Assembly (NCBI GenBank): GCA_965248685.1 | Contig: CBDFKC010000002.1 | Location: 310,001-374,000, forward strand | DNA: 64,000 nucleotides | Origin: VYFG01 sp965248685 | GTDB lineage: Bacteria; Pseudomonadota; Gammaproteobacteria; Arenicellales; Poriferihabitantaceae | Direction of reading: 5' to 3' | In this document: piece after piece, positions 53,003 to 62,769 of the stretch | Numbering within the stretch: position 1 is the first letter of the stretch | Layout of the letters: every line of letters starts with the position of its first letter | Position numbers and translations under genes: made by a program | Notes under the pieces: generated by a model | Databases searched by the model: none | Told to the model about the DNA's origin: nothing | The model's input: the letters and a program-made list of their open reading frames with translations, nothing else

Positions 53003-53680
53003 ATGGCTACACTTGCATTTGATGTTTATGGCACGTTGATTGATACCACGGGAGTCGGACTCTCATTACAGGTTATGGTTGGCGAAAAATCAGCTCAATT
53101 TACCGATCTTTGGCGTACTAAACAACTTGAGTACACCTGGCGTTACGGTTTAATGGGTCAGTATCGGAATTTTCGAATCTGCACGCGCCAGGCGCTGGAT
53201 TTGTGTTGTGAGCAACTAGATTGTGATCTTAGGGAAACAGAAAAAGTTGCGTTAATGGAAAAATACCTGGAGTTGCCAGCATTTGACGGGGTTTTCGCCG
53301 GACTTGAGAGGCTCCGCACTGCCGGTGTCCCGATGTACGCTTTTTCAAATGGCGTCCCTGAAGATTTGGAAAAGTTGTTAAGAAACTCCCAACTATATGA
53401 TTTTGTTGATGGAATTATCAGCGTTGACGATAAACAGACATTTAAACCCAACCCGTTGGTTTATCAGCACTGTATGGATATATGTGGCTCTGGACCGGAT
53501 GAAACCTGGCTAATCTCAAGCAATGGGTTTGATGTATGCGGTGCGGTTTCAGTTGGGATGCAAGCGGTTTGGTTGCAGCGAAACCCGGCGGTAATTTATG
53601 ATCATTGGGAATTTAAACCTAATCATGTCGTTTCATCATTTTCTGAAATGGTTGATATATTTATCAATAAAAATCAATGA
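53003..53680 (+). CDS. haloacid dehalogenase, type II
   Basis: The 225-residue HAD protein has the nucleophile motif AFDVYGTLID (Asp7), the L-DEX-type WRTKQLEYTWRYGLMGQY near 34-51, FSNGVPEDLE near 113-122, Lys in TFKPNPLVY and SSNGFDVCGA near 170-179. It should remove a halide from 2-haloacids, or act on a related substrate. It begins a short plus-strand cluster of beta-oxidation-type genes inside the transposon-flanked block. Confidence 0.87.
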   Translation: MATLAFDVYGTLIDTTGVGLSLQVMVGEKSAQFTDLWRTKQLEYTWRYGLMGQYRNFRICTRQALDLCCEQLDCDLRETEKVALMEKYLELPAFDGVFAGLERLRTAGVPMYAFSNGVPEDLEKLLRNSQLYDFVDGIISVDDKQTFKPNPLVYQHCMDICGSGPDETWLISSNGFDVCGAVSVGMQAVWLQRNPAVIYDHWEFKPNHVVSSFSEMVDIFINKNQ

Positions 53681-53716
53681 TATAAAATTCACATTTAATG
53701 TTAAATACACTAGTAA

Positions 53717-54898
53717 ATGAAAGATTCGATCGTAATTGTTGAGGCAAAACGCACCCCAATGGGAAGTTTTCAGGGCTGTTTAGCGCCGCTCACGGCAGCG
53801 GAACTAGGAGCCTCGGCGATCCGAGCTTCGGTTGCATCTGCAGGAATTGCAGCGCAAGACGTGGACGAAGTCATAATGGGTAACGTCCTACCCGCAGGCC
53901 AGGGTCAGGCCCCTGCCCGTCAAGCCAGCCTCGGCGGCGGACTGCCGTTATCTACCGGTTGTACCACGATTAATAAAATGTGCGGTTCCGGCATGAAAGC
54001 GACCATGCTCGCCCATGATCTGTTATTGGCCAATAGCAATGAGATTATGGTCTGTGGAGGCATGGAGAGCATGAGTAATGCCCCTTACCTGTTACCCAAT
54101 GCCAGAGGTGGTTACAGGATGGGACATGGTGTGGTTCAGGATCATATGTTTATTGATGGGCTGGAGGACGCCTATGATAAGGGCAAACTCATGGGTACAT
54201 TCGCCGAATCATGCGCTGACAAATACCAGTTTACCCGGGAGCAGCAGGATGAATTTGCGATCCGATCATTGAGGCGGGCCCAATCGGCCATAGAAGAAGG
54301 CAGATTCGAGTCCGAAATTTGCGCCGTATCTGTGAAGAGCCGCAGCCAAGAATTAAATATTAGCCAGGACGAATCTCCTGGTAAGGCGAATTTCGCCAAG
54401 ATTCCTCAGCTGCGAGCTGCTTTTCGACCAGATGGAACCGTTACTGCGGCGAATTCAAGCTCTATTTCTGATGGCGCGGCAGCGCTGGTTTTAATGAGAG
54501 AATCAAAAGCCAGCGCACGGGGACTAATCCCGAAAGCGCGCATTCTGGGCCATGCCACCCATGCCCAGGCCCCTGAGTGGTTTACCACTGCGCCAGTGGG
54601 GGCAATCCAAAAAAACCTGGATAACCTGGGTCTCGGCGTAGCAGATATCGATCTCTTCGAAATAAATGAAGCATTTGCGGTGGTTACTATGGCTGCGATT
54701 ACCGAGCTATCGCTGGACCCGGCCAAGGTCAATATTCATGGAGGAGCTTGTGCTCTGGGTCATCCCATAGGTGCTTCCGGCGCAAGAATCCTGGTTACCT
54801 TGTTAGCAGCCCTTGAAGCTTATGATCTGACAACCGGACTGGCTGCGCTTTGCATCGGTGGCGGAGAAGCCACAGCCCTAGCGATAGAAAGAATTTAG
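53717..54898 (+). CDS. acetyl-CoA acetyltransferase (thiolase)
   Basis: This 393-residue thiolase has the acyl-carrying Cys89 in TTINKMCGSGMKA, NEAFAVVTM near 314-322, GGACALGHPIGASGARI near 339-355 and the terminal Cys in LCIGGGEATAL near 376-386. It condenses two acetyl-CoA or cleaves acetoacetyl-CoA. It lies 36 bp after the dehalogenase and before an acyl-CoA dehydrogenase, forming a small fatty-acid or branched-acid degradation set. Confidence 0.93.
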   Translation: MKDSIVIVEAKRTPMGSFQGCLAPLTAAELGASAIRASVASAGIAAQDVDEVIMGNVLPAGQGQAPARQASLGGGLPLSTGCTTINKMCGSGMKATMLAHDLLLANSNEIMVCGGMESMSNAPYLLPNARGGYRMGHGVVQDHMFIDGLEDAYDKGKLMGTFAESCADKYQFTREQQDEFAIRSLRRAQSAIEEGRFESEICAVSVKSRSQELNISQDESPGKANFAKIPQLRAAFRPDGTVTAANSSSISDGAAALVLMRESKASARGLIPKARILGHATHAQAPEWFTTAPVGAIQKNLDNLGLGVADIDLFEINEAFAVVTMAAITELSLDPAKVNIHGGACALGHPIGASGARILVTLLAALEAYDLTTGLAALCIGGGEATALAIERI

Positions 54899-54929
54899 AA
54901 CTATATATTAAGTATCAATAAGTTAAAAT

Positions 54930-56066
54930 GTGAACTTAAACCACGAACAAACACTAATTAGGGATAGCATAGCGGGCTTTGCCCAGGAGAACTTACTGCC
55001 CGACGCCGCCGCCAGGGATAGAGAATGCCTGTTTCCCCGAGAGCTTTTGGGCCAAATGGCTGAACTTGGGCTATTTGGTATGACTGTACCGGAGCAATGG
55101 GAAGGAGCGGGTTCGGATATGGTATCGCTGGCATTGGCGTTGGAAGAGATCGCCGCTGCGGATGGCTCTTGTTCCACCATTCTCAGCGTCAATAACTCGG
55201 TGGTGTGTGGCCCCCTACTCCACTTCGGTTCCGACTATTTGAAACAAACCTACTTGCGTGAGGTGGCATCTGGGCGGAAATTAGGTTGTTTCTGTCTAAC
55301 TGAACCGGAGGCCGGATCCGATGCCTCTTCTATTCGAACCAGGGCAACCCGAACCGCTGGAGGCTATGTTCTAAATGGTACCAAGCAATTTATTACTTCT
55401 GGTAAAAATGCTGACATCGCCATTGTGTTTGCGGTGACCGATCCGGACGCAGGAAAACAGGGTATCAGCGCGTTCGTGGTCGAAACTCGCAACCCTGGAT
55501 ACGTGGTAGCCGCAGTGGAAAACAAACTTGGCCAGCGCTCGTCAGATACGGCTCAAATTGTTCTGAAAGATTGCGAAGTACCTCACAATAATTTGCTGGG
55601 AACTGAAGGCAACGGGTATCGCATCGCCCTGTCCAACCTGGAAACCGGCCGAATTGGAATCGCCGCCCAATGCGTTGGAATGGCCCGTGCTTCATTCGAA
55701 ATTGCCACCGACTACGCAAAACAAAGAAAGAGCTTTGGTCAGGCATTAATACGGCATCAGGGAATCGGCTTCAAACTCGCCGACATGGCGGTTCAGATTG
55801 AGGCTGCTAGGCTAATGGTCTGGAATGCAGCTCGGCTCAAGGATCAAGGCAGCCCTTGCCTGGATCAAGCCAGCATGGCAAAGTTGTTTGCCTCCGAAAT
55901 GGCGGAAAAGGTCTGTAGCGACAGTATCCAGGTGCTTGGAGGTTATGGATATCTGGCGGATTTTCCTCTGGAGCGAATTTATCGGGATGTTCGCGTGTGC
56001 CAAATATACGAAGGCACCAGCGAAGTGCAGCGTTTACTTATCGCGCGTTCCCTCGAGAAGCGTTAA
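54930..56066 (+). CDS. acyl-CoA dehydrogenase
   Basis: The 378-residue flavoprotein shows ACAD signatures: FCLTEPEAGSDASSIRT near 119-135, GRIGIAAQCVGMARA near 232-246, and QVLGGYGYLADFPLERIYRD near 331-350. The catalytic Glu lies in YEGTSEVQR near 361-369. It dehydrogenates an acyl-CoA, passing electrons to ETF. The start is GTG; the ATG 2 bp upstream is followed by a stop. It is 31 bp after the thiolase. Confidence 0.93.
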   Translation: MNLNHEQTLIRDSIAGFAQENLLPDAAARDRECLFPRELLGQMAELGLFGMTVPEQWEGAGSDMVSLALALEEIAAADGSCSTILSVNNSVVCGPLLHFGSDYLKQTYLREVASGRKLGCFCLTEPEAGSDASSIRTRATRTAGGYVLNGTKQFITSGKNADIAIVFAVTDPDAGKQGISAFVVETRNPGYVVAAVENKLGQRSSDTAQIVLKDCEVPHNNLLGTEGNGYRIALSNLETGRIGIAAQCVGMARASFEIATDYAKQRKSFGQALIRHQGIGFKLADMAVQIEAARLMVWNAARLKDQGSPCLDQASMAKLFASEMAEKVCSDSIQVLGGYGYLADFPLERIYRDVRVCQIYEGTSEVQRLLIARSLEKR

Positions 56067-56094
56067 CTTCACTCACTAAATTACCAAAGCAACT

Positions 56095-56643
56095 ATGCCA
56101 CTACCTGATTCACCCAATCGTATTCATCATCATACTCGGGAGCTTAAATGTCTGGGCTATGAGCGCGAAGATGGTCTTTGGGAGATTGAAGCTCACTTAC
56201 TGGATACAAAACCCTATTGGTTTCCCAATCATGAGAAAAATGGAGTGAACCCGGGCGAAGCAGTACACAAAATGAGCCTTCGGTTGACTCTGGATCTGGA
56301 TTTTCTGATTCACAAAGTGGAGCTGTCCATGGATGAAACCCCCTTCAAGATGTGCCGACAGGTGGAAATTAATATCAAGAAACTTGAAGGTATTCGAATT
56401 GGGCCTGGCTGGCTTCGGGAGGTTCGAACCCGAGTGGGCCGGACCGACAGTTGTACTCACATTATGGAGTTGCTAAATCCAATTGCCACCACGGCGTATC
56501 AAAGTATGCATCTGTCTCTAGAAAAGCGGGCAGAAGATAAACCCAATCGCGGTCGCCCGCCAATTATAGACCAGTGTCACTCCTTGGCCAGCCATTCAGA
56601 AGTGGTTAAGGTGAAATGGCCAGCGTTTTACACTGGCCGGTAA
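56095..56643 (+). CDS. DUF2889 family protein
   Basis: The 182-residue protein matches DUF2889: HTRELKCLGYEREDGLWEIEAHLLDTK near 13-39, PGEAVHKMSLRLTLDLDFLI near 52-71, CRQVEINI, and a TDSCTHIMELL motif near 116-126. The function of the family is unknown; it occurs next to acyl-CoA and thioesterase genes. The last gene before copy 2, it ends 13 bp from the inverted repeat. Confidence 0.87.
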   Translation: MPLPDSPNRIHHHTRELKCLGYEREDGLWEIEAHLLDTKPYWFPNHEKNGVNPGEAVHKMSLRLTLDLDFLIHKVELSMDETPFKMCRQVEINIKKLEGIRIGPGWLREVRTRVGRTDSCTHIMELLNPIATTAYQSMHLSLEKRAEDKPNRGRPPIIDQCHSLASHSEVVKVKWPAFYTGR

Positions 56644-56656
56644 AGCAGAGCATGGA

Positions 56657-56741
56657 GGGGTACTAGGGATTTTCCCTCGTAATGGGACATAACCGGCTAG
56701 ATCCCATGCCCTGCTTGGGTTTCCAGAGGGTATTACTTTTC
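56657..56741 (+). repeat. left terminal inverted repeat of Tn3-family copy 2
   Basis: Starts GGGGTACTAGGGATTTTCCC and contains TCGTAATGGGACATAACCGG; pairs with 62440-62524. Confidence 0.8.
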
Positions 56742-58535
56742 TTGCACTGGTAAATAACCCTCAATTGAACGCATTATATCGTCTAAATCGGGCAGTTTTT
56801 CACTCATTTCAAAGTTGTAGGTGCCTTTCAGGTTGATGTTGTACCAGGCAACCGGAGACGCCTGTTTGACAATCTGGACTTTTTCTTCGTCCTGTTGGTA
56901 TTCAAAGCTGGTCAGCAACTGACTGAGTATGGCCGAGTTAAAGTAGATGATGGCATTGGTTACCAGACGAGCACATTCATTCCACAACTGGATCTCTTCA
57001 TCTGAGCTGCCTCGGAATTGATCACCATTGACACTGCTGATCGCGCGGCGCAGTTGGTGGTAGGCCTCCCCCCGATTGAGGGCGCGCTGAACGTAATCTC
57101 GCAGACTAACATCATCGATATAGTTGAGTAGATAGTTTGCTTTCACCATACGGTTGTATTCCGTTAATGCCCCGAGTAATGGGTGACTACTTTTATAACT
57201 TGAGAGCTTTCTGACCAAGGTGGCTTGCGTCGTTTTGCGTTCGTAGAGTGAGATCATGATGCGTTGGGCAGTGTCCCAATACGGCACGATACGCTTAGTA
57301 TTGATTGGCTTTTTTAGATGCAGCTGAACCCTCTTCTGCTGGTCTTCTTTTATATCGAACATTTCATTAATGACGCGACCGACCTGGGCATAGCGTGGTG
57401 CAAAGCTGTACCCAAAGAGATCCAACAACGCGAAGTTGATGTGGTTAACCCCATGCGTATCGGTAGACAATACGGCAGGAACGATCTCAGAGTGGTTGCT
57501 CATTAATAAGTCGAAGATGTAGTGAGATTCGTGTTCATTCGCGCCGATCACTCGGGCGTTAATAGCCGCATGGTTGGCGATTAAACTTATGGCTGAAACG
57601 CCTTTTTGTGTGCCAAAGTATTTTGACGAGTAACGCGTTTTAAACGTCTCACGCCGCGCTTCGAACTTCTGGCCATCGGCACTGGCGTGGATGATGTCTT
57701 CTTGGATGTTGTAATGTTTGAAGATCGGAAGCTTAGCTGTTGCGTTATTGATACGATCATTGGCTGCGTTCAGTGTTTCCAACCGCAGGTAGTTCGCCTG
57801 TATGGTGCTGAGCTGATCGTAAGTGCGATCGGAGATTTGCGCGATACCATAGACACCCTGATTGGTGGCGTTACCCACCAGGATAGCCAACAGATCATAC
57901 TCGTGTGCGCGACTCTTGGATTGCGCTCCCAGCACGTGCTTAAAGTCATCAAGGAATCCCGTGTCTCGATCGACCATGCGCAACACGTCGGCAACACCGG
58001 TCGTGGGTATTTGCTGGAAGAACGGGTTATTGACCAAGTGCTTTTTACTGGCCGTCGGTAGGCGCCAGTGGCGCTTACCTTTGGGGTTGCGTAGAATGAT
58101 ATTCCGATTGTCATCTTGCTCCAGATAATTGCTGACTTCCTGCAGTCTGGTTTCCAGACCCTTGGCCATTTGGCTGATGAGATTGTCTGGATCACTTGTT
58201 AATTTGGACAACTTGGTGCGCTTCAACAGCATGTCTTTTTCTTTTAGCCAGCGCTCACGAATGACTAAATCATCCTCTAAAGCCCTGTATTTAATGATAT
58301 TCGGCAGGGTCAGCTGCCCGTTCAACCGACTTGGAATCTGCAGATACAGGAACCATTCGTGCGTATTCCGGACGAAGGTTGCCACTGATTCCAGGGGAAG
58401 GTTGCCACCCATTCCAAACGAAGGTTGCCACCGATTCCGGTGAAGGTTGCCACCCCTAAAAAGGGGGTAAAAGGAGCAAAGTAACGCGGGATAACCCAGC
58501 TATTCTGGGCTTTTCAAATTAGTGAGGAGTCCAGG

Positions 58536-60086
58536 ATGCCAGCCACGAGGTTGTCCGTGAGAAAGATCAAAGAAGTGCTGCGTCTGAAGGCCAGTGGGGT
58601 GAGCGACCGTCATATCGCGACCTGCTGCGGGATCAGTCGTACCACTGTTTCAAACTATCTGCGCCGCAGTCATCAGGAGGGCGTGTCCTGGCCAATACCT
58701 GCAGAATTGAGTGATGCGGCGTTGGAATCCCGTCTGTTTCCGGTCACACCGGCCTTGTCCAGGCATGATCGAACGAAGCCCGACTGGCCCGTCGTTTATA
58801 GAGAACTCAAGCGCAAAGGGGTCACTCTGTTTTTACTCTGGCAGGAATATCGTTCGGCACATAGCGAGGGTTATCAATATAGCTGGTTCTGCGACCAGTA
58901 TCGCCACTGGCTCGGCACCCGGGATCTCGTGATGCGCCAGCAGCACCGGGCAGGAGAAAAGCTGTTTGTGGATTATGCGGGTCAAACCGTACCGATTATC
59001 GATCAGCACACCGGAGAAGCGAGAATGGCCCAGATCTTTGTAGCCGTTCTCGGCGCCTCCAATTACACTTTTGCCGAAGCGACCTGGACCCAGGGACTGC
59101 CAGATTGGATCGGTTCCCATCAAAGGGCTTTTACCTTTCTCGGCGGTGTACCTCAGATTGTGGTCCCCGATAACTTGAAAAGCGGTATCCACAAAGCCCA
59201 TCGGTATGAGCCCGATATCAATCCGACCTACCAGGAATTGGCGACCCACTATGCAGTGACCGTGATCCCGGCGCGGGTCCGTCGCCCAAAAGATAAAGCC
59301 AAAGCAGAGGTTGGCGTACAAATTGTCGAGCGCTGGATTCTTGCTGCACTGCGCCACCGGTCCTTCTTCTCCCTGGCAGAGCTCAATCAGGCCATCAAAG
59401 GATTACTGGAGCGGTTGAATACGCGGTCATTCAAGAAACTCCCCGGATGCCGACAGACCCTGTTTGCCTCAGTTGATCAGCCTGCCTTACATCCATTGCC
59501 AATAACTCCGTATGCCTACGCCGAATGGAAAAAGGTCCGGGTCCACATCGATTACCATATCGAAGTCGATCGACATTACTACTCTGTTCCTTACCAACTG
59601 ACCGGCAAACAGTTGGAGGCACGCCTCACGGCTCAAACCGTTGAGTGCTTCCAAAAAGGTAAACGGGTCGCCAGCCATCTCCGTTCCCATCGCAAGGGTG
59701 GCCATACCACGGTGCGCGAACACATGCCCAAAAGCCATCAGCAGTATGGCGACTGGTCGCCCAAACGACTGGTGCAATGGGCAGAAAAAGCCGGGCCTGC
59801 CACGGCCCAGTTGATTACTACTATCCTCTCTGCCAGACGGCACCCGGAACAAGGCTACCGTTCTTGTCTCGGTATTCTCCGACTCGGCAAAGCCTACAGC
59901 CCGGAACGGCTCGAAGCAGCATGTGGCCGGGCGCTCCTATTGGGCTCACATCGATACCAAAGCGTTGAGTCCATCCTCAAGAACGGGCTGGACAGACAGC
60001 CCTTGCCTGAATCGTCGGATCAAACCGAACAGCAAACATTGCCCGAGGATCACGACAATGTGCGGGGTTCTTCTTATTACCAATAA
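58536..60086 (+). CDS. istA: IS21-family transposase IstA
   Basis: The 516-residue protein has an N-terminal HTH (IKEVLRLKASGVSDRHIATCCGISRTTVSNYL near 10-42) and an integrase core with DDE residues: Asp in FVDYAGQTVPI near 148, Asp in VVPDNLKSG near 212 and Glu in AKAEVGVQIVERW near 247. The C-terminal half has the YSVPYQLTGKQLEARLT motif. It works with IstB. It starts ATG 176 bp into the element. Confidence 0.93.
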   Translation: MPATRLSVRKIKEVLRLKASGVSDRHIATCCGISRTTVSNYLRRSHQEGVSWPIPAELSDAALESRLFPVTPALSRHDRTKPDWPVVYRELKRKGVTLFLLWQEYRSAHSEGYQYSWFCDQYRHWLGTRDLVMRQQHRAGEKLFVDYAGQTVPIIDQHTGEARMAQIFVAVLGASNYTFAEATWTQGLPDWIGSHQRAFTFLGGVPQIVVPDNLKSGIHKAHRYEPDINPTYQELATHYAVTVIPARVRRPKDKAKAEVGVQIVERWILAALRHRSFFSLAELNQAIKGLLERLNTRSFKKLPGCRQTLFASVDQPALHPLPITPYAYAEWKKVRVHIDYHIEVDRHYYSVPYQLTGKQLEARLTAQTVECFQKGKRVASHLRSHRKGGHTTVREHMPKSHQQYGDWSPKRLVQWAEKAGPATAQLITTILSARRHPEQGYRSCLGILRLGKAYSPERLEAACGRALLLGSHRYQSVESILKNGLDRQPLPESSDQTEQQTLPEDHDNVRGSSYYQ

Positions 60087-60118
60087 CCAACATTTAATCA
60101 ACCAAAGAGGACATTACT

Positions 60119-60877
60119 ATGCTCAATCATCCTACCCTGGATAAATTACAAACCCTCCGCTTCGTCGGCATGGCCAAGGCATTATCAGAACAAATGGCCA
60201 TTCCGGATATCGAAGAACTCAGCTTCGAGGAACGCCTCGGACTTCTTATTGACCGGGAAGTGACCGAACGGGAAGACCGGCGATTACACACCCGGCTACG
60301 GCAGGCGAAACTCAAACACGATGCCTGTATAGAAGATATGGATTATCGGCATCCACGACAGTTGGATAAATCTCTGGTTCTTGATCTGGCGCGGTGTCAG
60401 TGGATCAAGCGACATCTGAATATCCTGATCGTGGGGCCAACCGGTGTCGGCAAAACCTGGATCGCCTGCGCCCTGGCACACAAGGCCTGTTGTGAAGGGC
60501 ATCATGCGCTTTATCTACGGTTACCGCGGTTGCTTGAAGCACTACCCATCGCTAAAGGGGATGGTAGTTATGCCAAGTTACTGGCCCGACTGGCAAAGAT
60601 CGATGTCTTGATCATTGATGATTGGGGATTATCTCCCCTGAAGGCAGAGCAACGCCGGGACTTGCTTGAGATTGTTGAAGACCGGCATGATCGTCGATCT
60701 ACCATCGTGACCAGTCAATTACCGATCGAACAGTGGCATGACATGATCGGTGATCCAACACTGGCTGATGCCATCCTCGACCGACTGGTACACAACGCTT
60801 ATAAAATAAGCTTAAAAGGCGAGTCCATGCGAAAACATAAGGCAAAGTTGACTTCATCACTACTCAATCAGTCATAA
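60119..60877 (+). CDS. istB: IS21-family helper ATPase IstB
   Basis: This 252-residue AAA+ ATPase has Walker A GPTGVGKTWIACALA near 106-120 and Walker B VLIIDDWGL near 163-171, plus a sensor region with RRSTIVTSQLPIEQWHDMIGDPTLADAILDR. It selects target DNA for IstA. A GAGG site precedes its ATG. It lies 32 bp after istA. Confidence 0.93.
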   Translation: MLNHPTLDKLQTLRFVGMAKALSEQMAIPDIEELSFEERLGLLIDREVTEREDRRLHTRLRQAKLKHDACIEDMDYRHPRQLDKSLVLDLARCQWIKRHLNILIVGPTGVGKTWIACALAHKACCEGHHALYLRLPRLLEALPIAKGDGSYAKLLARLAKIDVLIIDDWGLSPLKAEQRRDLLEIVEDRHDRRSTIVTSQLPIEQWHDMIGDPTLADAILDRLVHNAYKISLKGESMRKHKAKLTSSLLNQS

Positions 60878-62439
60878 TACCCAAAACCCGCGTCGCTATC
60901 GCTCCGATCAGTGGCAACCTTGGCCCGGTTTGGGTGGCAACCTTCCTCTGGATTAGGTGGCAACCTTCAGCGGAATACGCAACCATTCGTAACGACACGT
61001 GTTAAACACACCGCTCGCATCCTGCAAAAACGACAACTGTTTCTTAGTGGGCAGTCGATTGTCCACTGCGGCTTTTGAGATTGTTCCTAGAGTCGTAAGA
61101 TCGCACTGGGCGCGATGTAGTGCGGTTGCCAGGCGCCCGGTCTTCTCACCGCCCTCAAAGTGCAAACACAGGAACAGATCACGAAGTAGGCCCTCCCTGA
61201 CGTATCCTTTGTGATCAAGATACTGCCAGATGGCTTCATCAATTGATCGCTTTTGGTCATTCAGAAACAGGCAAACCGATTCCAGATCTTTCGCTGCAAG
61301 AAGTTTAAAAGCATGCTGCCGTAGCGTCCCAAACAGTTGCTGTTGATCTACTGTGTCGTCGATAAAAAGACGTAACACTTGCGCCGCTTTACCGATGTTA
61401 CTCGCAGCCCGTTGCCAGTCTTGATAAACTGCTTCTCGCGCATATATCTTGGCTTTTTCTTTTCGCTGACGAACATGATGAACAAAGCCGTCGGCGATCC
61501 GTTCCAGGGCCTGCTGCCAGCGTGATTGCAGATAGCATAATAAGTAGAGACGTTGATAACCAGTGGGTTGGCGATGGAGTTTGGCACCGTAATAATTCAC
61601 TCTCTCGGCAAAGTACTGCTGATTCTTCAGCGACATCGATAGCGCACTTAAGACCCGATTGACCTCCAGCATCCAAGGTTGAATGTATCGATGCACAACA
61701 AGCTCTTTTTGCAATTCACTCCCTGTGAAGCTCCTTGCCGATAGTCGCAATTGCCGTAATATCACAGTGTCTTTGCCTTCGACGAGATCTATTAACCCAT
61801 CAGCCAGGCCAACCGAGATGAGATCATCAAGTCGTCGAATCAATTGTCGGTTGGTAGTGGCAACGACCCCACTGATGATGTCTTGCAGAACTGTGTATCC
61901 TGGTATGCCAATTTTCAGTGCGGATAAGTATTCTATGGCTCTGTCAAACAAAGATCTCGGTTGAGCCCACGCTTGTGCGTGCTCGTTGAGCTCTGCAATC
62001 AAAGCAACGGTGTGACATTTATTATCCCAGCGTTGATGATCGGTTAGTTCAAGAACGTGGTTGTAAATTCGTACTCTGGCTTTTCGAGTTAGATTGAAAG
62101 GACGCAGGCCAGCACCCGGAAAGACTTCAGAGCACACGTATTTGAGATCATGTTTTATTCGGTGGAAGCCAGGACTCAGTAAGACGGGTTTAACTTTAAA
62201 ATACCCCAGCAGCACAACAAGCATGCAACGTTGATCACGCCTGCGAATTTTCTGACTCAGGGTTAACTCAATTTCGTTGAGTGCGAAGAAGAAACGCTGA
62301 TCGTTGAAATTGAGAACTGGTGGGTCGAACAGTTCAGTAATTTCTGCCTCGGTGAGTATCTTGAGTCGTTTTTCAGTGGCCATAATCGATGCCTAAAGGC
62401 AACGATATTAGCCAAATTACCTTGAAAAAGCGTAAAATC

Positions 62440-62524
62440 GAAAAGTAACCCCCTCTGGAAACCCAAGCAGGGTAAGGGCTCTAGCCGTTTATGTCCCATT
62501 ACGAGGGAAAATCCCTAGTACCCC
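62440..62524 (-). repeat. right terminal inverted repeat of Tn3-family copy 2
   Basis: Ends in ATCCCTAGTACCCC and includes ATGTCCCATTACGAGGG; pairs with 56657-56741. Confidence 0.8.
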
Positions 62525-62751
62525 TCTCTAGTGTTTCTGTTTCTTCTGCAGTCGCTTGGACAATGATGATTAACGGTCTAAGTCCATTTTCAATTTATCA
62601 TTCTCTCGCAAAGCAAGCTCTCAACGGTACGCCCTCAGATCACCCCAAAGCCCGCAGGTGCTTGGAGATTCTGGAGTTGTATGCTAAAGCGGACCCAACA
62701 CGTAACTATGATCAGGTTATAGATGACATACGCTGTTCATTTGTCTCTTAA
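62525..62751 (+). pseudogene. truncated unknown gene at the right flank of copy 2
   Basis: An open frame runs from the inverted repeat into host DNA and ends TAA at 62751. The part outside the repeat has ALNGTPSDHPKARRCLEILELYAKADPTRNYD near its end, which reads like a helical C terminus. No start lies outside the element. I recognise no family; it is probably the 3' end of a gene cut by the insertion or a rearrangement. Confidence 0.4.
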
Positions 62752-62769
62752 TCTGAACTGAAAAACTGC

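Larger units (their letters stand above)
58360..60981 (+). mobile_element. IS21-family insertion sequence (2622 bp) nested in Tn3-family copy 2
   Basis: The ends carry matching TGCGTATTCCG/CGGAATACGCA and 8-bp direct repeats ACCATTCG at 58352-58359 and 60982-60989. Inside the left end are four copies of GAAGGTTGCCAC (58374, 58397, 58420, 58442), and inside the right end three inverted copies (about 60911, 60934, 60957); multiple terminal repeats are typical of IS21. istA and istB are intact. Confidence 0.93.
56733..62383 (-). pseudogene. tnpA: Tn3-family transposase, split by IS21-family insertion
   Basis: Joining 62383-60982 to 58351-56733 gives an exact 3021-bp frame (1006 residues): a DUF4158-like N terminus (MATEKRLKILTEAEI), then the Tn3 catalytic part with Asp in SADGQKFEARRE, Asp in STDTHGVNHI and Glu in WNECARLV, ending VQEK-stop. 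The insertion falls after YEW, before FLYLQIPSRLNG. Otherwise the frame is clean, so the loss of function is recent and reversible by excision. Confidence 0.92.
56657..62524 (-). mobile_element. Tn3-family element copy 2, with nested IS21-family element
   Basis: The element is bounded by long inverted repeats, GGGGTACTAGGGATTTTCCC at the left and its mirror at the right (62440-62524), with about 85 bp alike. One transposase gene is on the minus strand, interrupted by a 2622-bp IS21-family insertion. No 5-bp target duplication is seen (left flank ATGGA, right TCTCT). Without the insertion it would be about 3.24 kb. It is related to copy 1 but diverged. Confidence 0.9.

Noticed and set aside
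48649..62524. Assigning 5-bp target duplications to the Tn3-family copies
   Set aside because: Flanks TAACA/TTAAG and ATGGA/TCTCT do not match in direct or inverted combinations that I could test by eye.
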